DNA of 64,000 nt from Hymenoscyphus infarciens (Eukaryota > Ascomycota > Leotiomycetes > Helotiales > Helotiaceae): positions 248,001 to 312,000 of the forward strand of contig LLCB01000001.1 in the NCBI GenBank assembly GCA_001414345.1, read 5' to 3'. Positions within the stretch are counted from its first letter, which is position 1. Each line of letters opens with the position of its first letter. The notes beneath the pieces were generated by a model. That model was given only the letters and a program-made list of their open reading frames with translations, was not told where the DNA came from and searched no databases. The translations under genes and the position numbers were made by a program. Below, one piece after another: positions 24,272 through 37,101 of the stretch.

Positions 24272-25016
24272 ATGCAGCCCTACAGAGCCGTCTGCCTTTG
24301 CCTGGAATTTCCCTATTTGTCTTTTCGAGCATCTGTTGTACAAAGGAACTCTTGGAACTCATGTATAATAAGCTAAACAGGAAATGCTCACCTGGACTGC
24401 ATTATATGTAGTTACAAAATGTAAGATCTCATGTATGAACAATTCATTAAATGGCGGTCTGAATCTGAACTCCTCGATGTCAGTGAAAAGTAATCAAGCG
24501 AGAAATATAGCGTAGCCTATTCCAATTCCATATTCACTAGCAATGGCCAGTTACTTCAGCATCAACTGCCATCACACCTCACTCCGCTTCGCTACCCCTG
24601 AAGACCATTGTTACTAACCTTCATCTCATCAAGTCAACAATAATAATTAAGATCTTACACACCATATCAACCCCACACGAAACCAAATTCCCAATCACAA
24701 CGCCTAAAGCCTAAGCTAAAGCCTCATCACACCCTCCCACACAACACAATTGCAACATTACATCCACATCCCAAGCCACCTTACCTTCCCTCTGCCCACC
24801 TCGCATCGCAGCACCAAAACCAAAACCAAACTCGGGTCATCACACCTCCATCCCTCCAGTCTCCTACCTCACCTTATCTTCTCTTACCTCACACCTCTCC
24901 CTCCCAGCCTCTCCCTCCCAGCCTCATTTCCCGCAAGCCTCATTATACATCCCATCAGCCCATCGGCCCACTCCATCCCCCTTCCAAAAATACAATTAGC
25001 TGAGATGGCAGGTTTT

Positions 25017-25074
25017 AAATAGGATAGGATAGGATAGGATAGGATAGGATAGGATAGGATAGGATAGGATAGGA
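25017..25074. repeat. GGATA pentanucleotide array
   Basis: Eleven consecutive copies of a five-base unit readable as AGGAT/ATAGG, perfect by eye, ending at GGAGAAACC. A simple microsatellite. Confidence 0.95.
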
Positions 25075-25502
25075 GAAACCCCGTCCATCGGTGCTATCAA
25101 CCAACCCTCCCCTCTTTAAAGAAGGAATAGCTAGCCAGCTAGGTTACCATATGAACCAAGTCTTAGTATCGACTCACCTATTCCCATTTTCCATTCTATA
25201 CATACCTGCTTTCTCGCTTCCAGGGGAGAGGTAAGTCATGATATATTAGCCATTTCTAAATCAGACGATAGGGGAGTGTGTGTGGAAAAGCTTAGGATGA
25301 TGGAGTAGCTAGCTAGGTAGCTGTTGACATGTATAGTGACGATGGGTGGGATAAGCTAGGAAGGAAGGAGATGTAATACACGGCTTTAGCCTTTTTGGGG
25401 GTAATGGCTCGTGTGGGTTACCCTATTTGGTTTTTTGGGGCTTGGGGATATGCGGAGGTATGGAACTATAGAATATTCCGTGGTTCCTCGAGGAGTGAGG
25501 GG

Positions 25503-25504
<2 letters not shown>

Positions 25505-25579
<75 letters not shown>

Positions 25580-25582
25580 GGT

Positions 25583-25632
<50 letters not shown>
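25505..25632. repeat. 128-nt G tract interrupted by two T
   Basis: Seventy-four G, then T, GG, T, then fifty G. It is the longest homopolymer in the window by far. It could fold into G-quadruplexes or be an assembly or polishing artefact; its exact length should not be trusted. Confidence 0.9.
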
Positions 25633-25633
<1 letters not shown>

Positions 25634-26674
25634 GTCCAGAGGCAGAAGTTAAGTAGACTCTAGAATCTAGAATCCGTATACCGCGATTTCTTGAATGGTG
25701 GGGTATCTCGATCTTCGGATTCCTTGTGTGATAGTAACAGCACACTTACTACCTACGTACTTTTCTATATTTGGGATAGATGAGATACTCGAGAAGGTTT
25801 AGCCCACTACTAACTATCTACTTGCTTCCAAATCCATTTTTATATCTTTCCGCGGTGGAGAAGGAGAACATTATGTCTCTCCTCCCCAGAGCTCAGCTGG
25901 CATAAGCTGCGTGAAATTCTCCAACTTTTTCGTTGCAGTGTGTTTGTTCCTAGTTTGAGACTGTGGAGGCTGATTCTTATCTTACCTACATCTTAGTAGT
26001 CGAGTGTTACACCGTGACTCTAAACTGACAACCTAAAATTTCAAACTTCCTAGTTCAGTCACCAGTTCCCGAGCTACCACTACCAATACTACCGAGGTTC
26101 ATCCAGGTGTACCTCTATCCAAAACAATCCTCTGAAAATACCCCTCTATACATTACTCCATCAAAGTGAACCATAACCAACATCAAAGCATCATCCCAAT
26201 AACTCAATCAAAATCTCAAAATCACCCAGACCATGTAATCTTACGTTCATAATGTTTAGATTCATGATATCTCATTCTCTCCCAATCAAGCATCAAAACC
26301 CCAAAAATGGGAGATTCCTGTTATTTTCAAATCTTCCCCCCAAAACAAAACAAAACAAAAATGAAATGAAAACCAAGAGGTGGGAATCTCTATCCCAAAA
26401 GCAAAAGCTCGAGCTCCCTTCCAAAAATCCTACACTATGCCAAACCCAAAAGTGAAAACCTGCACCCAAACCAAAATACACCGAAAAAAATAAATAGCTA
26501 TGTTCTTACAAAAAGTCGTGGATATAAAAGAAAAAGGATACAGTGACAGCCGATAAAACGGAAGAATATGGCTCCCCAAAGATGCGAGTAGAAGGTTGTT
26601 CCCAAAAAAAACAGAATGATAAAAAAGTCATCGCTGTGTATGATTAAATAGATTGAGTGAAGATTAGTAGACGG

Positions 26675-29600
26675 CTACGAGCCACCTTCCCATCCAAGAT
26701 CCCTGTCAAATCATTAGCTTTTGAATACTTATTTGGGAGGCGAAGAACAAACATGGGATCCATAGGTCCCATCCCCATCAACTGTCTAAAGACCCCCTCC
26801 CCAACAGGAGTCAACCCAGTCGTCTGATTATTCATTTCCCAATTCGGAGATTCCGTCTGCATGCCAAATTGTTGAGCATCAGGAGTCATCCCAGTGGAAT
26901 AGAACCCCGTCGGCATCGGCTGATTATCTCCATTCGAAAGTAAAGTGTTGTGAGATGCAGCGGGACTCGTCTCATGAGAAGCGGGCCTTGAATTTGCTAA
27001 TCTAGGTTGAAGATTTGACCGCGAGTCCGATGGAGTTGATGAGGTTGGAGTCGGTCGATTGGAAGAGGTATCGGGTGATAGACTGGCCTCCCCGTTTTTA
27101 TTGTTCTCACCATTGCTAGTAGTCGTATTATGGGGAAACCCGCCATGGCCGTAGGGAGTAGACATGTTAAAATCCCGTAATGTTTTTTCGATAGTTTGCT
27201 CCTGCTCGCTGGTCGAGGGAGTTGAGTTTACCGGAGCTGCCCTGGTGGGGCTGTCTGTCTCCAAGTGGACATCCTGGTCTAGTCTCATGAGAATGCACCC
27301 ATCAGCCGGTGTACTGAAAGGTGGCTTGACATTTTTTGCCGCGTCGATCTGAAAACTGTTAGGATACAATGAAACGAATTTATAAGCTGGAACTTACATT
27401 GTCATCGGTATACGCGAACCCACCCGGTTTAAACTTGGGATTTCGCATGCCCAAACCTTCCAGATCTACGTCCAGTTGTACCAAAAATGATTCGGTCAAG
27501 GGATTTTTCCTCTTCAAAGCATTCATCGCCGAAAGCAGAAATCTCAAGGAATCTCCGGTCCGACTGTCATCTGGACGACTCTTGAGATATTGAACGAATA
27601 CACGAGCCGCGACGTACAAACAGAAGGATATGAAGGGGTTCATCTGACCTAGGTTAGCTTCCAACCAAGGAGATGAATAAGTTGGGATACTCACAGATGA
27701 CAAGTCCATATGGGAAACCATTCGCATGATGCTGGCGATTTCGTTGGCTGCTGTGATGCAACGCACCTTACTTTCTTGGCTTATGGAAGGCGGAAGGCGA
27801 TTCTTATCCGCTTTGTAGATTGCTGCTTGATGCAAGCAGATAGTGGAAGTGTGAATGTTCATATTCGTAAACACTATATTAGGATTGGACAAGCCATTTG
27901 GTAATTTCAAGTGGGACGGTAGGGAAAGAGAAGTGTTCAAAAGTATGTTGTCCATCTGCCTATGTCGCTTCCAGAACTCGCCATTCAAGTCATAATCTCG
28001 ATCATCGTCGTCTGGGCGATGCAAATGTATGAGATTTCTGCCAAAGAGACAAGCCATCAGGACAACGCCAGCGAACGGTGAAAGTTTGCACGCCCCTGAA
28101 GGATCAAGGGCCTCGGCCAAGGATTGTGTTGTTTCTGACTTGCTCATTTCGAAAGATTCCTCAGAGGAAGGAAGATTCGATAGAATGTCTTTTTCGTCAA
28201 TAGTCATCGGCCATCCTGTGCCGATGCTTGCATATCGATCTTCGCAGAATGCCATCCAAAACGTCCTTCGTCTCTCTTCACGCTCCGTGTAATCGCGGGG
28301 CGGAGGAAGGCATTGTTTGACGTCTAAACCAACACCATCAAGTCTATGAAGACCCATCCTAAAAACAATGAGAACTTCCCAACTAAAAAAAAGGGGTTTA
28401 ACCGAGAAATGTACTTACATTTGACACAGGCGAATCGCTGTTCCTGTACTAACCCATGCTCGAGGAAAGTACATCATTTTGAACTCATATGAGGCCAATA
28501 AAACATGCGTTTGGGCATTGGCGATAGAGATCATGTGCTCTCCGTGCCCTTTTAATGAATCCACCTCGACATATTTCCGAGCACGTTGGTAGAAGTGTTC
28601 TTTGAGGTCAAAGAACTTTTCAACCACAGAGGCAGCTGAGGCCCACATTATATATCTCAAGGCAACCGGCGGTCGTTGATTAGGTGCTCTGATTATTTCA
28701 TCAGTAAAGAGCCTTGGGTTTAACTTGAATCGCTGATATAATGTAGCAACGGATAATAATTCCACATGAAAATCCAAAACGGTAGAGTATATCAAGAAAT
28801 CGAAAGGAACTAGATATTGGGGTTCATGTGGTGTAGACATAGGAGAAAAAGTTCGAGAGAAATAATATCCGGAGCTTACAAATTCATGGCGGCAAGATAC
28901 CTATATTTGTGAATCATCGGCAGTGAGGGGTGTATCTTGTCGAAATATATGGTATGCCTAAGTATTTTCGTCAGCTCTATTCTATCAGTGAGTGCAAATA
29001 TACCCACAATTCATCTATTGTCTCTTGTGGGGGTAGAGGTTCTTCTAAACCAAGTCCAATCATTTCCCAGGTAAAAGTACTCTCGTCAATACCCATTCCC
29101 ATATTCATATCACTGGTAAATGTTAGGTCATCCAATGGTGGTGGTTGTACGGGCGAATCGCCACTGAAACCCCATCGTTCTGCGCTAACCCCACCACCAA
29201 CAATGTTTATTGGGCCATTAGCAACACCAAAATCTGCGGCCGGAATAGTACGAGGGGTGACCCCGCTGGCATTGCCCGATGTGAAGCTTCCTGGCGTAAC
29301 CTCTTTTGGGGGTGGAACGGGATCCTGGGATTTCAGCAACGTCTCAACTTGCTCTGCACAAAGAATCTATTGTCAGCTCTATTTTCAAAACCATATAATT
29401 GGTAAACCGGGGAAACTCACTAAGTCTCTCTTCCAATGCCTTCACATATCCCCTCTTGGGTCCTGACTTTCTCCTGACCTCATCATAAGCACAGCTATGC
29501 CCCAATCTCGTACAAGTCGAGCAGCTGGGCTTGGTCCCATCGCACTTCAGCTTCCTCTTTCTGCAGATAATGCAAGCTATTCTCTTTGGTTTGGGCACCT

Positions 29601-29730
29601 CGGGATCTCCTCTGTTTCCATTCTCGACCGCATGCCCATTGCCCGGGCTTCTTCCATTCTTGTTCCGCCCCGTGGGCATGGAAAGGTCGTTGAAGTAATC
29701 CTCAGGTGGGGTATTGGAGGATGATGACAT
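26675..29730 (-). CDS. Zn(II)2Cys6 transcription factor with fungal-specific domain
   Basis: Nuclear DNA-binding regulator; target genes unknown. Eight exons: 29730-29421, 29353-29008, 28957-28880, 28688-28419, 28358-27695, 27643-27398, 27348-26753 and 26702-26675, all with GT-AG introns, give 845 residues. The binuclear zinc cluster spans about residues 50-80 (CIICRKRKLKCDG, then CSTCTRLGHSC), followed by a basic linker GPKRGYVKALEERL and a short coiled coil. The fungal transcription-factor domain lies in the middle (YFDKIHPSLPMIH, ERRRTFWMAFCEDRYAS, SFCLYVAARVFVQYL). The tail is Ser/Thr/Asn-rich and ends MDLGWEGGS, a terminus rebuilt only by splicing the 28-nt last exon. One intron (27644-27694, 51 bp) is a multiple of three and stop-free. 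I could not name a specific orthologue. Confidence 0.9.
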
Positions 29731-31331
29731 GTTCGCGAAGTCGGGTTCGGATTCGGCAGCAGTATTTCCTTTCCGTCAGGTCGCTCTCCTGTAATAACGC
29801 CTGTCGACGGTAAAATGCTGAGAGATGTAATGATGCCCTGCGCCAGCAGCAATTCCACCTGGGAATGCGATACCGCGCCGTACGCCAGGCCAAGCGGCGT
29901 TGAGAACGCTAAAGTAAACAGGCACTTGGGGGCCTTTGATTGCCAGGTCGCATGCTTCTGGCAGAAGTTGAGAGAGCCGGCAGTTGTAGATGTAGAGATA
30001 TTGGTAAAGGGGGATAGTATTTTAAAGAGTATTAAAGAAGAGGTGAGCGCGAGGGCTCTTGTTTGTCAGATGTCAAGATTCAGCAGCCCCAGCCCAGGGT
30101 GGTGGACCCTGTAGGTAGTTCCTGTACGCAGGTTGATAAAGGCCACTCGACCCCCCCGCCACACACTCGAGTCGCTCCCGAATTAGACGTTTTGGTGGAG
30201 CGAGCCCGGGGACGGTTGGCGGATCAGAAGAGCCAAGAGCCAAGAGCCAAGAGCAAGATCAAGTCCACAACGCTATCGTTGCAGATGGGTGGTGTCCTGG
30301 TATCATATTTCCCGTGGCAGTATCAACGGTCTTGATCGAATTAAATCCAGATATTTCTCCAGCTCCTCGAAATGATTCATCACCAGGAACACCTGATGCG
30401 CCCACGTCTCCCCAAAGATTCATGGATTCGTGACCGCTTACATTAAGAAGCTTGCATATCCTGCAATCCTCAATTACAAGCACCTCGCTGGCCGTTTCCC
30501 AAGGCACCAGCAATTCGTAATCCTCTCCAAAGGTGCTCCAAAGAGGGCTTTTGGCTAATGCATGGGTTTTCAGCCTCGGCGGGGATTCGTGACTGGGGTG
30601 AGTCGGCCTAATATTCATCCCGACTGCTCTTCTAGACGAAGTTCTGTCACTGCAGCTTTTGACGGGATAGCCGTTTAATGGCTGTTCTCAGGCTTCACAA
30701 GATGACGTTCATGCCACGAGGCCAGAATCGCTTGATCTCCTCCTTAAAATTCTTGCTTGCAGTTTGATGGAGTGAGGCCCTTGGCCGTTGGGCAACAATT
30801 TTGGACTTTCGACCGGAAGTCTTCCGTCTACTTTGTGGAACTACCCTTTTCTCGGATCTTCCCCTGGGGGCGGTGAGCCTTGATTTTACACTTGTAAGAG
30901 TTCGCTTTTAGGGTTCAGCGAAGAACAGGAATTATCCAGGGAGTGATACATAGGAAATTTTAATCGAGTAGAGAAAGCTAGTATATAATGAACCGATCTT
31001 GAATATTCTAACCCGTTTAATACAAGCTCTGGATACCTCAATAAATAGCATTTCGCAGATAATGTTCAGGTACACGCTGAAAGAGGGAACTACGTAGTAC
31101 CTCTTACATAAACCTCATACGTAAAATAAAATAAAATAGAGAACACAAACTCAACATAAACCTGAATTAGAGCATATATAAAATGAACACGAAATGAAAA
31201 TATACGGGACGGACAAAAAAAAGAGTGAGAATAACTTCAATTGCTGGTATATCCGCAACGCCCTTTGTCCGAGTCTTGAAAGGTTAACCAAGGCCAGAAG
31301 GCCCGTCCCAACGCCCAAACCTCAGCTTCAT
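29731..31331. other. Upstream region of the Zn2Cys6 gene and 3' flank of THOC3
   Basis: Long upstream region, as is common for fungal regulators. One minus-strand frame from an ATG at 30618 to 30259 (119 codons) has no recognisable domain and is not called as a gene. From about 30950 the sequence is AT-rich. Confidence 0.5.
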
Positions 31332-32603
31332 TCATTTCCTCTCCGCGTCAAATCCAAGAATTCGCAAAGAACCCATGTCTGTATAGGCAAGACAATAGCG
31401 ACTGGGATGCCATGCAACGATTGGAACAGGCCCTGCGGTCTTGATGGAGTGCTGACTATCTCCTGTCTCTGTGTGAGCAATCTCTAAACCCGACCCCTCA
31501 TCACTACCCCCAACAACATAGCTGCCATCAAAAGTAAAACTCATGCTCCGAACTGGACCAACCATGTCAATCAGGGTCCGCTGGCAGTGCCAGTCGGTCG
31601 TGTCCCAGAGAGCTATTATGGAATCCGATCCCCCCGTGGCAAGGAATCTCCCACTGGGCTGCATCTCAACAGAAAGACAAGATGATGTGTGTCCATTTAG
31701 TGTGAAGGGTATCGTAGGATCATAGCCAGTGGTAAATACCGGGTTGAAATCAGGATAGGAAAGGATTTTTACTCGTCCCTCTCCTGTTGTCAAGAATATT
31801 TTTGTCCCACTGTTGCAAAAACATATCTGGTTCGTCTGAACGTTCTGTTGATGCGAAGCGAGTGGGGTTGGCTGTGTTGGGGATAAAACGAAGATGTTGT
31901 CGGCCTACAAATTGTCAATTAAACCCCCTTTTCTCCTCGGGGCCGAGGGCGCTGAGTACTCGCCTTATTTCCCACTATGAGACTTTCTCCATCAGGACTC
32001 CATGCCAGCGTGAAGGCATCACCTAGACCCTTGACTTCGTTGATGACAGCTTTGGTCTTTACGTCCCAAAACCTCACAACTCCGTCACTTGACACACTGC
32101 ATAGCTCAGCTTCCTTGACAGGGTTGAAAGCCACCTTTTCAATTGCGGCGGTATGGCCCTTGAGCTCCGTTGAATAGCGAACATCTCTTTTCTCGGGATT
32201 CCAACTATTGAATTAAGTCAATACAAGAAGCACAATGGGGGGTAGGTACAAAGACTTACACGCGCAGTGTTCTATCTGCGGCTCCAGTTGCTATCAAAGT
32301 GCCTTGTGGATTCCACGCAATGGATTTTATACTGTATTTTCAGTTAGCTGTGAACGTTTGTCAATAGTGGGCTTGGAGGAGGAGGGATTTCAAAACATGT
32401 AAAGTAACCAGCCATGAGATATGGCTCACATGAGAATATAACAGACATCAAATTTCTAATCAAACGTAAAAATAAATAGTTACATACCCATGAGAGCCTG
32501 CTCCGCGAATTGAAGGATCATTGTAACTCTGTGTCCGAAGAGACTGGATGTAGGTGGAAACACGCTCCTTGGGGATACTCTGACGCTGTCGTGAAGGCGC
32601 CAT
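31332..32603 (-). CDS. THO complex subunit 3 (THOC3/Tex1-like WD40 protein)
   Basis: WD40 propeller of the THO/TREX complex, which couples transcription to mRNA packaging and nuclear export. Four exons, 32603-32488, 32331-32260, 32204-31964 and 31904-31332, give 333 residues. WD-type repeats are visible as IKSIAWNPQGTLIATGAADRTLRVW, split over exons 2-3, then VSSDGVVRFWD, LAWSPDGESLIVGN, FLATGGSDSIIALWD and VVGGSDEGSGLEI. The third intron (31905-31963) has a GC donor, AAG|GCGAGT, with TAG acceptor; no GT donor restores the frame. The gene diverges from RIC1 across 502 bp. Orthology to THOC3 rather than another WD40 protein is judged from length and the order of motifs. Confidence 0.85.
31905..31963 (-). 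other. GC-AG intron in the THOC3 gene
   Basis: Donor reads AAG|GCGAGT and acceptor TTTGTAG|GCC. With this splice the WD40 frame runs on as GNKADNIFVLSP. The only nearby GT (GTACTC, three bases downstream) shifts the frame. Confidence 0.8.
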
Positions 32604-33105
32604 GACGAGTAACTGGTTATCGGGAAAGTAGGGATCGACCAGGAGTGTTGGATTTGTGCAGGTAGATATATACCTGGTTGGAAAACCACTCGGGGATTTG
32701 ATATGTGAAGAGCCTTTCCGTGAGCTTACCTGCCACGTCCTGGTATGAGGGGGTTGAATGAGGTTTTAGCGGCTTTATAAGGAAGTAATTTTGCTGGCTG
32801 AGTCTTCGAGAAGTTTGCTACGAGACAATTCCTATTGTGTTCCGAGTATTATTATTGTCTCGTCGTGGAGTTGTCCTCGAGGGTGCAGGGGTAGACAATA
32901 GCTTCGCTTGCAACGGCTTGGAGCAACTGAACCTCCGGATAGCCACTGGAAGCCAACGACAATTGATACTCAACCTGGAACACACCAATTGGCCAACTTC
33001 ACAGCCCTCGACATGGCAAGCGACTTGCATGCTCTGCGGCCATAAAAGTGCCACTTCGCGGGCATGCGACCATGCGAATGAGGCTTCTAGAGACATCGCG
33101 CAGCC
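32604..33105. promoter_or_regulatory. Bidirectional promoter region between THOC3 and RIC1
   Basis: The two start codons face away from each other with 502 bp between them, so both promoters and 5' leaders must fit here. No distinctive operator was recognised. Confidence 0.6.
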
Positions 33106-36100
33106 ATGTATTGGCCTATTGGAGCCCCACGCATCTATGCAGCAAGTAATAACAAGGTAGAACCAGATCGTACTTTCGAATTGGACGACGATGCAGAATC
33201 GCGCGAAACCACGGAGGGCAGCGGATCGCTGGTAGACGCTGGGAGTGTAGAATCGGAGGAGAAACTGGAAGACAGTCTTGAGCCTCCCCAAACGCCCTTG
33301 AGTCCAACTACTCCAGGTATAAAGCCCGTCGAACACGATTCGCAAAATGACCTTTCGACTCGGCATACAGACTATGGCAACTCATCCTTCAGATCCGCCG
33401 AGAGTGAGCCATTGTTGGCACTGAAGATATCGCGAACAGGGCATCTGTTTGCTGTCATCACATCAACTTCCTTGACAGTATGGCAAACGAAGGTATGTCA
33501 CTCGATTGCGTGGTTGTATACACAGCTAATTGATATCTTAGCCAACTGCCATTCTAGCGGTGGTTGTGCGCTCTAGTAAATCGCTGAGAACGTATGGTTC
33601 CAATGTCTCCCTCCTCGTTCGTCCGGACTCTGCGATATTCGTCGTCCAGACCACACACGGATATCTCATTACATACACACTGGCAACAGACCCCGAAGCT
33701 CGAGTCTACAGGCCGCATTTTTCTAATCACACGAGTGGTCAAACACGAAGGCATAGCAATTTCAGTGGAGTTAGAGGACAAGGAGGGGACCGAATATTAT
33801 GGGGGCCTGGAGAGGGAGGAGGCGTGCGAGAAGTAAGCGTTCGTTTTCGAATGGTCATCAAGGTCGATGCTGGTATTGGACAAGCTTTGGCCCTGGATGA
33901 AGAATTAGTTGTTGCAACACAAAAGCCGGCGGCAGTGCAATGCATCAGATGGACCCCAGATACGGCTGGCAATCAGACTAGTACGGAGCTGTTCAATCGC
34001 ATGGACTGGTTGCCAAAAAAAGTAAACGTGATAGAAATGATTCACGATAGACCAATGAACTTGTCTTGTTGGATCACAAATGATGGAAGAGCATATGCCG
34101 TCCAAAGACTTCCCAAATCAAGGTCCAACGATGCACCGCAAAAGCTATTTCGGGGATACTGTTTTCATACCCCCAATTCTCCTGAACGGTACGGCGCAAA
34201 AGCAGCAATCAACGCTAGGTTCTCTCTGGTAGCTATTGGATGCTCCGATGGAAGTATTCAGGTATATACAGCAAGGGACTATGTTGGTAACATTCCCCCA
34301 TCACACGTTCATATAGCCTCGGTGTCAAAGCAGTCTTCTGGTGCGTTAACTTGTTTGACCTACTCCCCTGATGGCTACTGTCTTTTTGCTGGCTATGAAA
34401 ACGGCTGGGCAACCTGGAGTGTGTTTGGCAAGCCTGCTGCTACCAGTTTTGGGATTGACCAAAAAATCACTCAAGATCATGGAGAAGGATGGCTTGATGG
34501 CGTGAAGGATGCAACATGGTTTGGAGGAGGATCGGAAATTCTGATCATTGGCAAGCAGGACGATCGCATCTGGACATTGGAAATGGCTCGAAGCGCAATT
34601 ACTGGATGCTACACTTCGGCCAACATATCCCGAACATTGCTCCAAACCACATCGAGTATAATGGTTTACCGGGGTTACGATTTACCAGATTTGACTTCAA
34701 TATCAGCCGAGTCCTCGTTATGGCATACAGCACAAGTGCCTTCCAGCTATTTGGTAGACCAGTGGCCCATACGTTGCGCCGTGATATCTGCCGACGGAAG
34801 ATATGTTGCGGTCGCTGGCCGCCGAGGACTGGCTCATTACAGTGTCACCAGTGGCAGATGGAAATCGTTCGTTGATGAGAACATGGAGAATGAGTTTCAG
34901 GTTCGAGGAGGCATGTGCTGGTATCAGCACATTTTAATCGCAGCCATCGAGGCTGGAGAGTCATTTGAGTTGCGCCTTTACTCGCGAGAAGCGGCTCTCG
35001 ATAGCTCGCTTGTTCTTCATGTCCAAGCACTTCCATCACCTATCGTACTGATTGCACTTTCCGGAGAAGATTCATTGCTTGTCTATACTTATGACAATCT
35101 TCTTTACCATTATATCATCACCTCAACAGCCGATTCAGTTCAACTGATACAGGTGGGGCAAATTGCATTTCACGGCATTGTGAGATCACCTGCTCGAGTT
35201 AGGGGACTGAGTTGGATATTGCCCGATGACCAACTTCTTGAGGGAGATCCCTCGCAGGATGTTGCAGTTGCTACAGTGCTATTTCTTGTCGACGGAAAGC
35301 TTGTTCTTCTTCAACCCTCACTGAACGATGAAGGCAAACTGAAATACGACATGCGCGTCATTATTCAAAATGTAGAATATTACGCTTTAATGAGAGACTT
35401 GCCGTTTGCAAGCCCACCACGTGGTATGGAGGCCTTTTCTGAGGGCTACGACGAGGGTCAACATAGTGCCGTGGAGGGATCGGGTCTCCGAGACTCCTTG
35501 TGGGTTTTTGAAGGCAACGAAATGAAAGTCTGGACAGATGTGAACGATGTTCTTCGGTCAGCTCCTTCTGAGTTGGGTCGAGAATTGCCTCCTATGGTTT
35601 CGATACCTGTAGACTTTTACCCGTTATCAGTCTTGCTGGGAAAGGGAATTCTCCTTGGGCTTGAACCAGACCTTGTACAGCGTCGTGACGTGAACTTTGC
35701 CTTTTTCAAATTCACGATACGGGTATGTAACATTTCGAAGACAAAGATAACTGTACTAATTTTCAAATAGACTCATTTGTTCATTCCTCAGGTTCTCCGG
35801 TTCCACCTCTCACGATTCGACTCATCGGCTGCATTGCATCTCGCTCATCAATATCGACAGTTGGAATACTTTGCTCACTCGCTTGAAATATTGCTTCACA
35901 ATGTTTTGGATGAAGAAGTCGATAACTCCCCATCCCCAGAAACTGCTCTGCTACCAGGAGTTTTGTCGCTGTTGTCCTCATTTCCGCAATATCTCGATAT
36001 TGTGGTTCAATGTACTCGGAAAACAGAAGTCCGATCATGGCGAACACTTTTCACATACCTACCCCCTCCACAGGAACTGTTCGAAGAGTCTTTGCAAAGG

Positions 36101-36499
36101 GGATCTTTGAAGACTGCCGGCGGATATCTACTTATTTTGCATACATTTGAAGAGCTAAGCTCAAGCTCAGAGCAGTTGGTGCGGCTACTTTCGAGGGCGA
36201 AGGATGAAGGTGATTGGGAATTGTGTAAAGAATTGGCACGATTTCTAACGGCATTGGATGAGAGTGGAGCAACCTTGATGGAGGCATTGGAAATGGTGAA
36301 TCTCCGAAGTCCACAAGATGTGCGGGAAACGTCAAGTTTTATGTTTGAGGGATCAAGATTGAAAGTCCCACATCCGAGGAAGAAGCTCTTACCTGATGCC
36401 AATGGCAATGAGGCGGGTGGGAGTGGGACTGACGAAAGCAGTCACAGTCCTGGTTCAAGGGAGGATTCAGGGTATTTCCCGCCTCAAACTGATAATTGA
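33106..36499 (+). CDS. RIC1: RIC1 homologue, Ypt6/Rab6 exchange factor subunit
   Basis: With Rgp1 it forms the guanine-nucleotide exchange factor for Ypt6/Rab6 at the Golgi, needed for fusion of endosome-derived vesicles. Three exons, 33106-33492, 33542-35722 and 35771-36499, give 1098 residues with introns of 49 and 48 bp. The start MYWPIGAPRIYAAS is the usual N-terminus of fungal members. The N-terminal half is a WD40-like propeller (ALKISRTGHLFAVIT, LTCLTYSPDGYCLFAGYENG, RCAVISADGRYVAVAGRRG). The RIC1 domain begins after intron 2 (THLFIPQVLRFHL, LEYFAHSLEILLHNVLDEE) and ends in a helical stretch near ELCKELARFLTALDESG. The Ser/Gly-rich tail is probably disordered. Cargo and partners are inferred from the family. 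Confidence 0.93.
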
Positions 36500-37101
36500 A
36501 GTGAATATTTGCAGTGGGTGCATGGTAGGAGTTGGGGAGTATTACCTGGTTATTCAAGGGTTGGATATGAACCCCTCCCAAGTTTTGGAGGATGGGGGTA
36601 GTGAGTTGAGTTCATGGAAGAGGTGTTTGTATAGTTGAAGCTCAAAGGGAGCTAGCTTGTTTAAGTCTTCTTCCGAGGAAGTATGAATGAAAAAAATAAT
36701 GTCTCAATATTGAAAAGTGATGTTGTTCTTCAAAAGTATTTCAGTCGGTTGACCTGTCTTATCAACTGTCTTGATACGGTTTATTAGCTATGTAGGTTAC
36801 TTGCTGAGTAAAGGATTTACTCTTGCTCTTAAACAACAATTAAAGCGCATATAAGAATTGAAACTAGAATGATCTGATATTTTAGTGAAGATGAATCAGA
36901 ATTTGTTGTTGTTGTAAAGGGTGCCAGCAAGCGGCCTCAGCGCTCAGGCATACGCAATTTCGGAATTACCCCTCCTCAGCCCTTTTCCAAAGCCTCACCA
37001 CATCACAACGCCAGCCTCGGACCCACGATACCAACAACACACAACGTGCCGATACACTGGCGGGTGCTACATGAGGCACTTGCTACAGGGCAGCGCGCAT
37101 C
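36500..37101. other. Intergenic region between RIC1 and the CK2 beta gene
   Basis: Contains the 3' flank of RIC1 and the promoter and leader of the next gene. No gene seen. Confidence 0.55.

Larger units (their letters stand above)
24272..26674. other. Gene-free stretch with pentamer repeats and a giant G tract
   Basis: No supportable gene. The plus strand is C/T-rich between about 24550 and 25000. A GGATA pentamer array lies at about 25020-25073 and a G tract of 128 nt at 25505-25632; both are listed separately. The poly-Gly and poly-Pro frames are artefacts. The last part is the 3' flank of the Zn2Cys6 gene. Confidence 0.6.

Noticed and set aside
25017..25074. GGATA array as a telomere-like repeat
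   Set aside because: The unit differs from the TTAGGG fungal telomere repeat and lies between ordinary genes.
25395..25745. Poly-Gly / poly-Pro open frames across the G tract
   Set aside because: Pure translation of a homopolymer; no start context, domain or splice support.
28689..28840. Open frame inside intron 3 (191 bp) of the Zn2Cys6 gene
   Set aside because: It is not in frame with the upstream exon, and the conserved domain is continuous only when the whole intron is removed.
30259..30618. 119-codon minus-strand frame with an ATG
   Set aside because: No domain, no splice partner, and it sits in the upstream region of the Zn2Cys6 gene; length is within chance for this composition.
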